From NCBI GenBank assembly GCA_900543805.1, contig UQTE01000011.1, positions 20,217 through 84,216 of the forward strand: DNA of 64,000 nt, read 5' to 3'. This stretch comes from an uncultured Sutterella sp. (GTDB lineage: Bacteria > Pseudomonadota > Gammaproteobacteria > Burkholderiales > Burkholderiaceae_F). The first letter of the stretch is position 1; each line of letters opens with the position of its first letter. The translations under genes were made by a program, and so were the position numbers. This document shows positions 19,615 to 31,270 of this stretch, piece by piece. The notes below the pieces were generated by a model. It was not told the DNA's origin and made no database searches. It saw only the letters and a program-made list of their open reading frames with translations.

Positions 19615-20367
19615 ATGAAGGGTTTTGCTCTGGTTTCGTGGCTCGCGCTGGCCGGTCTCACCGCCGCACTGTACCTTTCCCCCGACGAACCGCTTCGCGC
19701 CGTCGAGTCCGAAGAGGTTGCCGTGACCCTGCGCAATTTCTCCCTTCAGCGCCCCGAACTCGTGCAGATGTCGCACGTTACGCCGCAGGCGCCCGCCGTC
19801 AAGGAGGAAGAGCCCGTTGCCGCGAACGAAAACACTGCGAACGCCGAGGCTCCCCTACCCCCGCAGGCGCAGGCCGCCGCCCTCGAAGAAGCCGCTCCGG
19901 TGGAAAGCTGCCGCGTCTGGGGCCCCTGGAGCGAACGGGATCTTCCGCACCTGCACACGCTGCTCGGTCCGAGAGGACTGGAAAATCACATGCAGATGGT
20001 CCGCACTTCGCTTGCGAGCGAATTCGGCGTCTACACGATCGTGGGACAGACGCGCGGAGCCGCGGAGCGCCGCTGGAAGGCGCTCGAAAAGGAAGGCGTA
20101 ACGGGACACGTCGTCACGCACTTTCAAGACGAAGGATGGGGCATTCTCTTCGGTCGCTTCGGCAATGAAGGGGAAGCGCAGAAAACCGCCGAGTCGCTCG
20201 CCTCGGAACACGGCGTGAAACGGCTCAGCATCCTGCAGTTCGGCAACCGAAACGAAACGCTCGTCGACCTTCTTTTCCGAGAACTCAACGAAAAAGACAT
20301 CCGTTGGTTGGAAAAGGAGGCGGCGCGCCACACGGGGACGACCCTCAGGGCCTGTCCGCGCGAATGA
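19615..20367 (+). CDS. SPOR-domain-like membrane-anchored protein
   Basis: Protein of 250 residues with one N-terminal membrane helix (about 4-21), a flexible alanine/proline/glutamate-rich linker (about 55-98) and a folded C-terminal part. The segment YTIVGQTRGAAERRWKALEKEGV to ILFGRFGNEGEAQKTAESLASEHGV (split over about 139-207) resembles the two halves of a SPOR peptidoglycan-binding repeat. In related bacteria a 'sporulation related' protein sits after birA-coaX, which supports the call. The role is unknown. An envelope function is inferred. Confidence 0.65.
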   Translation: MKGFALVSWLALAGLTAALYLSPDEPLRAVESEEVAVTLRNFSLQRPELVQMSHVTPQAPAVKEEEPVAANENTANAEAPLPPQAQAAALEEAAPVESCRVWGPWSERDLPHLHTLLGPRGLENHMQMVRTSLASEFGVYTIVGQTRGAAERRWKALEKEGVTGHVVTHFQDEGWGILFGRFGNEGEAQKTAESLASEHGVKRLSILQFGNRNETLVDLLFRELNEKDIRWLEKEAARHTGTTLRACPRE

Positions 20368-20383
20368 CACATCCGCCTCCCGG

Positions 20384-20413
20384 GGTCCGCCGGCGCACAA
20401 CCGACGGACCTTT
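20384..20413 (+). terminator. Terminator after birA-coaX-SPOR operon
   Basis: GGTCCGCCG pairs with CGACGGACC (one wobble) and is followed by TTT. It lies between this operon and the convergent dolP-like gene. Confidence 0.6.
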
Positions 20414-20425
20414 CCCTATCGGACG

Positions 20426-21106
20426 TCAGCTGGCGTCCGTTTTCGTCTGCGCGTTGTTGAGATTCTTCAGACGTTCGCGGATGTACTCTTCGGATTCGAT
20501 GTTGAAGACCGTCACCACCATCTGAACGCCGGAAACGCCCGCCGCCACGTTGGCCGCACGCCGGGCTTCCTCGCGGGTGACGATCCCCATCAGGTAGACG
20601 ATGCCGCGATCCACGGTGACCTTCATCTGATTGAGCTGGACTTCTTCCGTTCCGAAGAGCGCGGTGCGCACCTTGGTGGCCAGCATGGAGTCGGAAAGAC
20701 GCGTGGAAAGAGAGGTCGGATCCATCACGGCGAGCTCGTTGACCACGGCCGTCACGTCCTGGCTGCGGCTTGCAATCTGCTCGGCCGTCTTGCGGGCCTC
20801 TTCCGTCTTCACTTCCCCGGTGAGAAGGACCTTCCCCTCATAGCTCGTCGCCGTAATGTGGTGATTCTTTTCGCCGAGAACCCGGTTGATCTCATACACC
20901 ACGCGGGACTCGAGCACCTGGTCGTTCACGATCGTCCCGGCCGAACGGCGGTCGGTCATGACGGAGGCCGTGCCGATGGCGGCCCCGCCCACGACGATCG
21001 GCGCCAACACGCACCCCTGGAGCAAAACCGCGGAGCCGAGCGCGACCGCAATCAAAGAGAGACGCCCCTTCAAAAGAGAACAAAAATGTTGTTTATTTTG
21101 GTGCAT
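20426..21106 (-). CDS. dolP: BON-domain outer-membrane lipoprotein (DolP/YraP-like)
   Basis: Envelope lipoprotein with two BON domains. In E. coli the homologue DolP binds anionic phospholipids and supports outer membrane integrity and BAM function. The 226-residue protein has a lipobox with Cys32 (VLLQGC), BON1 at about 57-118 and BON2 at about 135-205, each with the GxVxLxG signature (KVLLTGEV and IVYLMGIV). The tail is short and polar. It is transcribed leftwards away from the origin-like region at 21.1-21.5 kb. Confidence 0.87.
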   Translation of the reverse strand: MHQNKQHFCSLLKGRLSLIAVALGSAVLLQGCVLAPIVVGGAAIGTASVMTDRRSAGTIVNDQVLESRVVYEINRVLGEKNHHITATSYEGKVLLTGEVKTEEARKTAEQIASRSQDVTAVVNELAVMDPTSLSTRLSDSMLATKVRTALFGTEEVQLNQMKVTVDRGIVYLMGIVTREEARRAANVAAGVSGVQMVVTVFNIESEEYIRERLKNLNNAQTKTDAS

Positions 21107-21556
21107 AACTGTGTTGAAACTTCAAAAGCAAACTTTCTTGTTTTGTGGATAACTGTGTCGCGAACGCGTTTCGAGCGAAAGTTGTTCTTTGTGCTCAACA
21201 AGCAATCCACCCTCTTTCCTCAGGCTTGTCCACGTACTTTTCCCAACCCGTAAGAGTTTTGAAAACATGAGGGTTGAGCGGGTTTTCCACAAAAACGCGT
21301 CCGCCTGTTTACTACTTACTACTATTATTAAAAAATCAATAATAGTATCTATTGTATGGATAAGTGAGGGATGGAAGGTAAGGAAAGCGCCCGGAGTGGA
21401 TAACGAAGAGCAAGAAACGAAAAATTTAAGGAGGAAGGAGAGAATTTTCCCGGGAAAACGGTCGGTGCACAACCTGTTGACAGATTGTTGGCAAGTTTAT
21501 GTGGAGAGAAAATGCACTGCCATTAAAGTGCCTGTACTATCAACAGGTTATGCGTT
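21107..21556. other. oriC: Candidate replication origin (oriC) with unwinding module
   Basis: A 450-bp gene-free, AT-rich region. DnaA-box-like sites are: TGTGGATAA (21144-21152, perfect), TTGTCCACG (21226, two mismatches), TTTTCCACA (21283-21291, one), TATGGATAA (21355-21363, one), AGTGGATAA (21395-21403, one) and TGTGGAGAG (21500, two). After the box at 21283 comes a GC-rich spacer (21292-21307). Next are triplets CTA CTT, one base, then CTA CTA TTA TTA (21312-21330), the complement of 3'-GAT/AAT-5' DnaA-trios. An AT-rich inverted repeat, ACTATTATT/AATAATAGT (21321-21346), overlaps the trios. This order matches the described bacterial origin unwinding module. Confidence 0.7.
21321..21346. 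repeat. AT-rich inverted repeat in the putative unwinding element
   Basis: ACTATTATT and its exact reverse complement AATAATAGT are separated by eight A-rich bases. The left arm overlaps the DnaA-trio run. It is the most AT-rich stretch in an otherwise GC-rich window and is the probable site of first strand opening. Confidence 0.7.
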
Positions 21557-22507
21557 TCACTCCGCTTTGGTCTCGTTGTGAATGCCGAAGGGAATCAACA
21601 CGCTCGGAACCACCGACGCCGTATCTTCGAGATGACGCAGCTGATCGTCAAAGAAGATGTGCGGCCGTATGGCCTCAAGAACGGGACGCTTGTTCAGGCC
21701 GTCGAGCAAAACGAGTTCGGCCGCGCTCATGCCGAAGGTCTTTAGCGTCTTGATAAGGCGCTCTTCGCTCGGCGCACCGCGCGAGGTGACGATCGAAATC
21801 CGCAGGGCGGGGTGAAAGTAGGGGTCGTCGCGTCCGTGCAGGTCGTAGTCGAGCCGCTGCAGGGAGGAGAGCTTCTCAAAGAGGCCGCGCAGCGGCCCCG
21901 CCTGATGGGGACGTTCTGCGTTGTGTTCCTCCCATTCGTGAAACGCGGCGAGGCCTCCCTGTTGGAAGGCGCGTTCGCTTTCGTCGCCGGCGATCACGCC
22001 GTCGAAGTCAAAGGCGATGCGAAGCGAGGAATCGGTGTCGTCTTCGATTTCCTTGTGTCCGGGCAGAACCAGGCCGGCGGGAAGTCCCGCCTCGATCGCC
22101 CTTTTCACGTTCTCGCGGTTTGCGCTCAGAAAGAGCGACACGTTGAAGGGACGGATGTAGGGGAAGGTGGAGTGTCCCGAAGTGAAGGCCCCCGCCAGGA
22201 TCGGAAGTTCGTAGTGTCGGCAGGAGTAAAAGAAGCGCTGCGCCGTTTCCGGAGAGTTTCGCGACAAAACCACGACGCGCAGGGGACGGTGGGGAGCGAA
22301 GCGATCGTTGAGGGAGAGAAGACGGCGCACGAAGGGAAAGGCGACGCCGGGCTTGAGCACGTCCCGCTTGTGCGTGAGCTGAAAGTCGCGAAAGGCGCTG
22401 TAGCCCTTTTCTTCAAAAAGACGGTGCTCTTCCTCGAGGTCGAACAGGGCTCGGGAGGAAATCGCCACGACGAGTTCGCCCGGAGTTTTTTCAACGTCTT
22501 TCTGCAT
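21557..22507 (-). CDS. Cytosolic 5'-nucleotidase family protein
   Basis: Homologue of the 5'-nucleotidase family (Pfam 5-nucleotidase, PF06189, from memory), which dephosphorylates nucleoside monophosphates. The 316-residue protein has the DFDGV motif with Asp167 and Asp169 in a HAD-like arrangement. A serine/threonine motif VLSRNSPET (80-88), IVTSRGAPSEER and IFFDDQLRH are also present. Its start lies 56 bases after the gyrB stop on the same strand, with a terminator between. The physiological substrate is not known. Confidence 0.8.
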   Translation of the reverse strand: MQKDVEKTPGELVVAISSRALFDLEEEHRLFEEKGYSAFRDFQLTHKRDVLKPGVAFPFVRRLLSLNDRFAPHRPLRVVVLSRNSPETAQRFFYSCRHYELPILAGAFTSGHSTFPYIRPFNVSLFLSANRENVKRAIEAGLPAGLVLPGHKEIEDDTDSSLRIAFDFDGVIAGDESERAFQQGGLAAFHEWEEHNAERPHQAGPLRGLFEKLSSLQRLDYDLHGRDDPYFHPALRISIVTSRGAPSEERLIKTLKTFGMSAAELVLLDGLNKRPVLEAIRPHIFFDDQLRHLEDTASVVPSVLIPFGIHNETKAE

Positions 22508-22522
22508 GCGGTTTCCCTCTTG

Positions 22523-22555
22523 AAAAGAGGGAACGGTCGGCCGACCGTTCCCCTC
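22523..22555 (-). terminator. Terminator after gyrB, 24-bp perfect palindrome
   Basis: The arm GGGAACGGTCGG (22529-22540) is followed immediately by its exact reverse complement. On the minus strand it is followed by TCTTTTC. It separates gyrB from the downstream 5'-nucleotidase gene. Confidence 0.8.
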
Positions 22556-22563
22556 CGTTTTTC

Positions 22564-26249
<3,686 letters not shown>

Positions 26250-26285
26250 GGCAAATTTTCCAGTGAATACCGTGGGGTCGGTTCG

Positions 26286-27641
26286 TTAACCGATGATGAT
26301 TTGTTTGAGGACGTGGAGCTCGTGGTTGAGGTCGGCGTCCGTTTTGCGTTCCTGAGCGATCTTGCGCACGGCGTGCATGACGGTCGTGTGGTCGCGCCCG
26401 CCGAAGTTCGCGCCGATTTCCGGAAGGCTGTGCTGCGTCAATTCCTTGGCGAGGTACATGGCGATCTGACGGGGCAAAGCGATGTTCCTCGGACGACGCT
26501 TGGAAAACATATCGGCAACCTTGATCTTGTAGTAATCGGCGACGGTCTTTTGAATGTTTTCGATCGTAACGGAATTATTGTTGACGCTGAACTGATCGCG
26601 CAGCACGCGCTTGGCCACGTCGATCGTGATGACCTTGCCGAGCGAGGGCTGGAACTGTTGGAATGCGATGACCTGCTGCAGGGCGCCTTCGAGTTCACGA
26701 ACGTTGGACTTCAGACGCTTTGCGATGAAGGTCGCCACCTCCTCGGGAAGATCGATGTTGAAGGCCTTGGCCTTGTTGAGGAGAATGGCGATGCGCATCT
26801 CGAATTCCGGGGGTTCGATCGCCACCGTGAGCCCCTGCGTCAGACGGGAAATGAGTCGTGGCGCAATGTCCTTGAGCCCCTTCGTGTACGTATCCGACGT
26901 GAGGACGAGCTGCTTGCTGTGCGGCACGAGCGCTTCGAAGGTGCGGAAAAACTGCGCCTGCGAGCCCTTGGCGCCCGAGAAGGACTGCACGTCGTCGATC
27001 AGGAGAAGGTCGAGCGTGCGGTAGCGTTCGTCGAACTGCTGCAGGGCCTTCTGACTGTTGGTCGCGCCCGACTCGCGCGTTGCGGCCGCGAATTCGTTGA
27101 TGAAGTCCTGTGCGGAAACGCAGCGGACCTTGGCTTTGGGATGAAGGTCGAGATAGCGGTGCCCGATGGCCTGCATGAGGTGGGTCTTCCCCAGACCGAC
27201 GCCCCCGTAAATGTAGAGGGGGTTGTATTGCCCGCCCGCGGAGGTGGCGACGTGTTCCGCCGCGGCGACGGCCAGCTGATTGGCGTTTCCGTGAACGTAG
27301 TTCTCAAAGGTGAGGCCGGGCAGAAGGCCGGTCTTCTCGAGGCGCTCTTCGTCCGACGAGCGCTTGTCGCTCGCCGCGGTCTCTGGTTCCGCCGCGGAGG
27401 CGCCGTTGGAGATGATCTCCACGGAGAAGGGTTTGATGCCGAGCTGTCCGCGCCCGAGCTGCTCGATGACGGTGCGGTAGGTTTGGCGAAGCGTGTTGAC
27501 CTTGGCCGAAGGGGCGGCCAGGGTCAGTTCCCCCGTTTTTTCGTTCCACTGAACGGGCTTGATCGGCTGGAACCAAATCTCAAAGGCCTGCGGAAAGAGG
27601 GTGTTGAGTTCCTGAAGCAGCTTTTGCCAAAGTTCGAGCAT
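26286..27641 (-). CDS. dnaA: Chromosomal replication initiator DnaA
   Basis: AAA+ initiator that binds DnaA boxes and opens the origin. The 451-residue protein contains domain I (1-80), a short linker, the AAA+ core with GGVGLGKTHLMQAIGH and the Walker B LLIDDVQSF, and the DNA-binding domain IV with GGRDHTTVMHAVRKI. It is the first gene of dnaA-dnaN-gyrB on the minus strand and is divergent from rpmH across 539 bases that contain DnaA boxes, so autoregulation is likely. Confidence 0.98.
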   Translation of the reverse strand: MLELWQKLLQELNTLFPQAFEIWFQPIKPVQWNEKTGELTLAAPSAKVNTLRQTYRTVIEQLGRGQLGIKPFSVEIISNGASAAEPETAASDKRSSDEERLEKTGLLPGLTFENYVHGNANQLAVAAAEHVATSAGGQYNPLYIYGGVGLGKTHLMQAIGHRYLDLHPKAKVRCVSAQDFINEFAAATRESGATNSQKALQQFDERYRTLDLLLIDDVQSFSGAKGSQAQFFRTFEALVPHSKQLVLTSDTYTKGLKDIAPRLISRLTQGLTVAIEPPEFEMRIAILLNKAKAFNIDLPEEVATFIAKRLKSNVRELEGALQQVIAFQQFQPSLGKVITIDVAKRVLRDQFSVNNNSVTIENIQKTVADYYKIKVADMFSKRRPRNIALPRQIAMYLAKELTQHSLPEIGANFGGRDHTTVMHAVRKIAQERKTDADLNHELHVLKQIIIG

Positions 27642-28180
27642 GATAGAGGTGTTGAGGGTAAGGGGGCTTGAAAAGAGCTCTGGGAACCGATCCTCCGCGC
27701 CGTGCGGGGGAGGTTCCGATTAACGGAAAGAGAACTTCCTATTGTACATGAACTGCACAGATTTATCCACAAGTGCTGTCTAGCAACTTTAATTTTTAAA
27801 ATAGGCGTTAAAAACGAAGTGATCGCTAACAAACTTTTTGTTATGCACAGTAAACCACAAAATCCTGATGAGCCAAAAACGGCATTTACTATATCTAGTG
27901 TCGAGAGAGCGAAGTGAACGACATCCTGTATGTACGCAAAGAAAAATGTGGAAGGAGATTGACAAATGCCTTGTTTTTAGGTTCTAATAACAAGCTTTTC
28001 GCGGGATCTGCGTTGTCGACGCCAGATCCTCTTGACGAAACCGCACAAGAAATGTGATTTCGGGGAGCATTTCCCGGTGCGTCGAACGCACCAGAAGGAG
28101 ACCCCGTCCATGAACAACGTCTCTCTCGGATAACGCTGCCTCGGCAGGTTCTCCGAACTCTGCTAATTGAGGTTACTAGA
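27642..28180. promoter_or_regulatory. dnaA-rpmH intergenic region with DnaA boxes
   Basis: A 539-bp gap between divergent dnaA and rpmH. It holds a perfect DnaA box TTATCCACA (27763-27771), TTATGCACA (27841-27849, one mismatch) and two weaker sites (27851, 27947). AT-rich DNA lies at about 27786-27815. A strong hairpin in the dnaA leader (27683-27717) has arms GGAACC/GGTTCC plus an inner CCTCCGC/GCGGGGG stem. On the rpmH side a TTGACG (28032-28037) with a weak -10 at 28055 may be its promoter. The region probably controls dnaA and may also be part of the origin. Confidence 0.65.
28110..28133 (+). other. Possible 7-codon leader peptide upstream of rpmH
   Basis: The reading frame MNNVSLG has a good ribosome-binding site, AGAAGGAG, nine bases upstream of its ATG. 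It is followed directly by a small hairpin (CTGCC/GGCAG) and then rpmH 47 bases later. It could be a translated leader or chance. There is nothing to confirm translation. Confidence 0.25.
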
Positions 28181-28321
28181 ATGGCTACGAAACGTACTTA
28201 CCAGCCCTCCAAGGTCAAGCGTGCCCGTACGCACGGCTTCCTTGTCCGCAGCCGCACGAAGGGCGGCCGCCGCGTCCTTGCCCGCCGTCGCGCCAAGGGC
28301 CGTCACACGCTCGCTCTCTGA
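28181..28321 (+). CDS. rpmH: 50S ribosomal protein L34
   Basis: Very basic 46-residue ribosomal protein located near the peptide exit side of the large subunit. It starts [20 protein letters not shown] and continues with the [19 protein letters not shown] pattern typical of all bacterial L34 proteins. The weak TTGAGG ribosome-binding site lies 10 bases upstream. It heads the conserved cluster rpmH-rnpA-yidD-yidC. Confidence 0.97.
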   Translation: MATKRTYQPSKVKRARTHGFLVRSRTKGGRRVLARRRAKGRHTLAL

Positions 28322-28373
28322 TTCTCGTCCGAGACGCCGTGCACGGCGTTGAACGGCCGTGTAGAGACGAACC

Positions 28374-28817
28374 GTGGCAACGTATGGCTTTTCCCGAAAC
28401 CTCCGTTTGATTCGAACGGAGGATTTTGGCGTTTTGCTGAAAACGAGAAACGAACGCACGTTTTTCGCGCGGAGCCGCTATTTTTCTCTCCAGGCTATGT
28501 GCACGGAGGTGCCCGAGCGCTTGCGTTTCGGCATCACCGTGGGCAAAAGGAACGCTCCCCGTTCCGTCGACCGTGCACTGATCAAGCGAATTTTGCGGGA
28601 AGCCGCAAGACACCAAGCTCCGAACCTGCTTCCGTTGTTGCGTGAAGCGGGGTCGGGGCTTGACGTATCTTTACGACTAAAGGAACCGCTCCACCGAATC
28701 GCCGGCTTCGACGCGGGCGTGACGGCTCTGAAAAAGGCTCTCCACGAGGACGCGAACCTCCTGATGCAGGATTTGTCGCGTCGTTCGGCCGGAAAGCTGA
28801 GGAGCCTTCAGCCGTGA
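28374..28817 (+). CDS. rnpA: Ribonuclease P protein component
   Basis: Basic protein that assists the catalytic RNase P RNA in removing 5' leaders from tRNA precursors. It has 147 residues from a GTG start. The RNA-binding helix reads [16 protein letters not shown] in place of the more common R-N-R-x-K-R motif. This variant form is what I remember for Burkholderiales, so it supports the taxonomic placement. Its stop overlaps yidD by 4 bases. Confidence 0.93.
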   Translation: MATYGFSRNLRLIRTEDFGVLLKTRNERTFFARSRYFSLQAMCTEVPERLRFGITVGKRNAPRSVDRALIKRILREAARHQAPNLLPLLREAGSGLDVSLRLKEPLHRIAGFDAGVTALKKALHEDANLLMQDLSRRSAGKLRSLQP

Positions 28818-29095
28818 CACGGGTGCTTCTGGCCTTGATCCGCCTCTATCAGCTGACGCTTTCTCCCTGGTTCGGGAGAAGCTGCCGTTTCGTGCCGACC
28901 TGTTCGGCCTACGGCATGGAGGCGATTGAGCGTCACGGCGCATTGCGCGGCGGATACATGACGTTCGTGCGCATTTGCCGATGCCACCCCTTCGGCGGGA
29001 GCGGATACGATCCGGTTCCGACTCGCTTTTCTTGGTGCTGCTGGCGTCATACGGACCAAGACGTCGGCACGAACGAATTCAACCACAAAGCGTAA
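28814..29095 (+). CDS. yidD: Membrane protein insertion efficiency factor YidD
   Basis: Small protein that helps YidC-dependent membrane insertion. The 93-residue product has the family pattern [23 protein letters not shown] (split as [13 protein letters not shown] and [15 protein letters not shown]), then [17 protein letters not shown]. The start is GTG overlapping the rnpA stop. It lies 8 bases upstream of yidC. Confidence 0.93.
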   Translation: MTRVLLALIRLYQLTLSPWFGRSCRFVPTCSAYGMEAIERHGALRGGYMTFVRICRCHPFGGSGYDPVPTRFSWCCWRHTDQDVGTNEFNHKA

Positions 29096-29103
29096 CGAGT
29101 TCT

Positions 29104-30792
29104 ATGGGAAAAGATCTGCAACGAGCCCTTCTGTGGGTCATTCTGTTTACCTCCTGCTTCCTCCTTTGGGACAACTATCAGGTTTACCAGGGCAAGCCTT
29201 CCTTCTTCCACACCGAAGAGGTGCATCAGGAAGCCGCCGCCGAGCAGGCCGTCCCCGCTGAGACCGCGCCCGCGGCCGAAGACGTGGCGGCGCCCGTTCC
29301 CGGCGTGAAGGATCCCGTCACGGTGACGACCGATCTGCAGAAGGTCACCTTCGACCGCGAGGGCGGCGTGATCGTCGGCACGGAATTGATCCACGTGCCC
29401 AACCTGTCCGACTGGAAGGACATCGGCCTGGCCGGCTTGATTCTCGGCAACGAGGAAAAGTCAAAGGAAGAGCTGGGCAACGTGGTGCTGCTGCAGGCCG
29501 ACGGCCGCCGCACCTACACCTCGCAGACGGGCCTGGCCGGTGGCGACTTCCCCAACCACAAGGACCGTTTTGAACTCGTCAGCCAGAAGCTTGACATGGG
29601 TTCGGACAACAACCTTGAGGTGGTCTTCCGCGCCGAAAAGAACGGTGTCGTCCTGACGCGCACCTACACGTTCACCCGCGGTGAATACGCGGTGAAGGTC
29701 CGCACCGACGTGGAAAACACGACGGCCGCCGCGATCAAGCCCACGGTTTACTACCAGCTCACGCGTGACGCGAGCAAGCCCGACGGTGAAAGCTCCGTGT
29801 ACGCGACCTACACCGGCATGGCCTTCTACACGGACGAGGACAAGTTCCAGAAGGTTCCGTTCGAAGACATCGCCGATCAGAGCGCCTCGCTGGAACACAA
29901 GACCGACAACGGTTGGTTCGCCGTCGTGCAGCACCACTTCGTGAGCGCCTGGCTTCCGAAGGAAGGCGAAGCTCGCGACAACTACGTTCGTCCTCTTGCG
30001 AACGGGCTCTATGCCGCCGGCACCCTGATTGCGTTGCCTGAAGTCGCCCCCGGCGCCAAGGTGAGCGACGAAGCCCGCTTCTATTCGGGTCCGCAGACGC
30101 AGACGCGTCTTGAAGCGCTCGCCCCCGGTCTCGAACTCGTGGTGGACTACGGCTGGCTCACTTTCCTCGCCAAGCCCATTTACTGGCTGCTTTCGTTCCT
30201 GCACGGCATCGTTGGCAACTGGGGTTGGGCGATCGTGCTCCTCACCTGCATCGTGAAGGCGATTCTCTATCCGATCTCCGCGGCCGGCTATCGCTCCATG
30301 GCCCGCATGAAGGAAGTGACGCCCCGCATGAAGGCGATTCAGGAAAAGTACAAGGACGACAAGCAGCGTCTGAATCAGGCGATGATGGAACTCTACCGCT
30401 CCGAAAAGATCAATCCGGTCGGCGGTTGCCTCCCGATCATGCTGCAGATTCCGGTCTTCCTTGCCCTCTACTGGGTGCTTCAGGGTAGCGTGGAACTCCG
30501 CGGTTCCTCGTGGATCTTCTGGGTGCAGGACCTTGCCCTGCCCGATCCCTGGTTCGTGCTGCCGGCTCTGATGGCCGCCACCATGTTCCTGCAGATCCTC
30601 CTGAATCCGAAGCCCACGGATCCGGTTCAGGCGAAGGTCATGTACATCATGCCGCTCGTCTTCTCGGTGATGTTCTTCATCTTCGCTTCGGGTCTGGTGC
30701 TCTACTGGTTGACGAACAACGTTCTGTCGATCATCCAGCAGTGGTGGATCAACAAGACGATCGCGGCCGAGCGTCAGAAACGGATGAAGTAA
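29104..30792 (+). CDS. yidC: Membrane protein insertase YidC
   Basis: Inserts and folds inner membrane proteins, alone or with SecYEG, including subunit c of the ATP synthase encoded 9 kb downstream. The 562-residue protein starts MGKDLQRALLWVILFTS with an N-terminal helix. A large periplasmic beta domain follows (about 55-330), then the conserved five-helix core with GNWGWAIVLLTCIVKAILYP, the coiled-coil loop KEVTPRMKAIQEKYKDD, and NPVGGCLPIMLQIPVF. The ATG at 29104 is chosen. A longer frame from 28975 runs back into yidD. Confidence 0.97.
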   Translation: MGKDLQRALLWVILFTSCFLLWDNYQVYQGKPSFFHTEEVHQEAAAEQAVPAETAPAAEDVAAPVPGVKDPVTVTTDLQKVTFDREGGVIVGTELIHVPNLSDWKDIGLAGLILGNEEKSKEELGNVVLLQADGRRTYTSQTGLAGGDFPNHKDRFELVSQKLDMGSDNNLEVVFRAEKNGVVLTRTYTFTRGEYAVKVRTDVENTTAAAIKPTVYYQLTRDASKPDGESSVYATYTGMAFYTDEDKFQKVPFEDIADQSASLEHKTDNGWFAVVQHHFVSAWLPKEGEARDNYVRPLANGLYAAGTLIALPEVAPGAKVSDEARFYSGPQTQTRLEALAPGLELVVDYGWLTFLAKPIYWLLSFLHGIVGNWGWAIVLLTCIVKAILYPISAAGYRSMARMKEVTPRMKAIQEKYKDDKQRLNQAMMELYRSEKINPVGGCLPIMLQIPVFLALYWVLQGSVELRGSSWIFWVQDLALPDPWFVLPALMAATMFLQILLNPKPTDPVQAKVMYIMPLVFSVMFFIFASGLVLYWLTNNVLSIIQQWWINKTIAAERQKRMK

Positions 30793-30818
30793 CCTCCCGA
30801 ACGGGAACGGTTCAGCGA

Positions 30819-30854
30819 AACGGGATGCTCCGAAAGGGGCGTCCCGTTCGTTTC
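30819..30854 (+). terminator. Terminator after yidC
   Basis: AACGGGA pairs with TCCCGTT. The inner GC and CC/GG pairs close on a GAAA tetraloop. A T-rich stretch follows. Confidence 0.7.
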
Positions 30855-30869
30855 TGTGCCCCGTGAGAT

Positions 30870-31184
30870 TCACTCTTTTTCCGTTTTCCGGCGGACCGCA
30901 GCGGCCGCGGCCATCAACGGCCACAGCCAGCTTGAAACCGTCCAGAGAAGAATTCTCTTCAGGGTCGGACGGCTCGTCGAGCGGCGCGTGAGGTAAAGAA
31001 GCACGCCCGCGCCGACGACGCTCCAAAGAAGCAGCGACACGTAGACGAGCGCTCTTGTCTGATAGTCGTCTCCGACGCGCGAGCCGATCAAAGCCGCGAC
31101 GATCAGGGAAAGCAAGACGCTCAGGACGGCGCTCAGGAGCGCGCCGAGACTCGGACCGGACGGATTGGGTCTTTGCAGGGACAT
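30870..31184 (-). CDS. Small hypothetical membrane protein, 104 aa
   Basis: I do not recognise the family. The ATG at 31184 gives 104 residues with about three hydrophobic segments (about 12-33, 45-63 and 73-91) and a basic C-terminus RRKTEKE. It is convergent with yidC and divergent from mnmE. An open frame continues upstream to 31421 but would overlap mnmE, so the shorter start is used. It is one of very few minus-strand genes to the right of dnaA. Confidence 0.6.
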   Translation of the reverse strand: MSLQRPNPSGPSLGALLSAVLSVLLSLIVAALIGSRVGDDYQTRALVYVSLLLWSVVGAGVLLYLTRRSTSRPTLKRILLWTVSSWLWPLMAAAAAVRRKTEKE

Positions 31185-31270
31185 GGAAAGAGACGGAAAA
31201 ACAGGGGAAGACTTTCGATTCCGCATTAGAATGCACGCGAACCGAGACACTATCAACAGAGTACGCGAAC

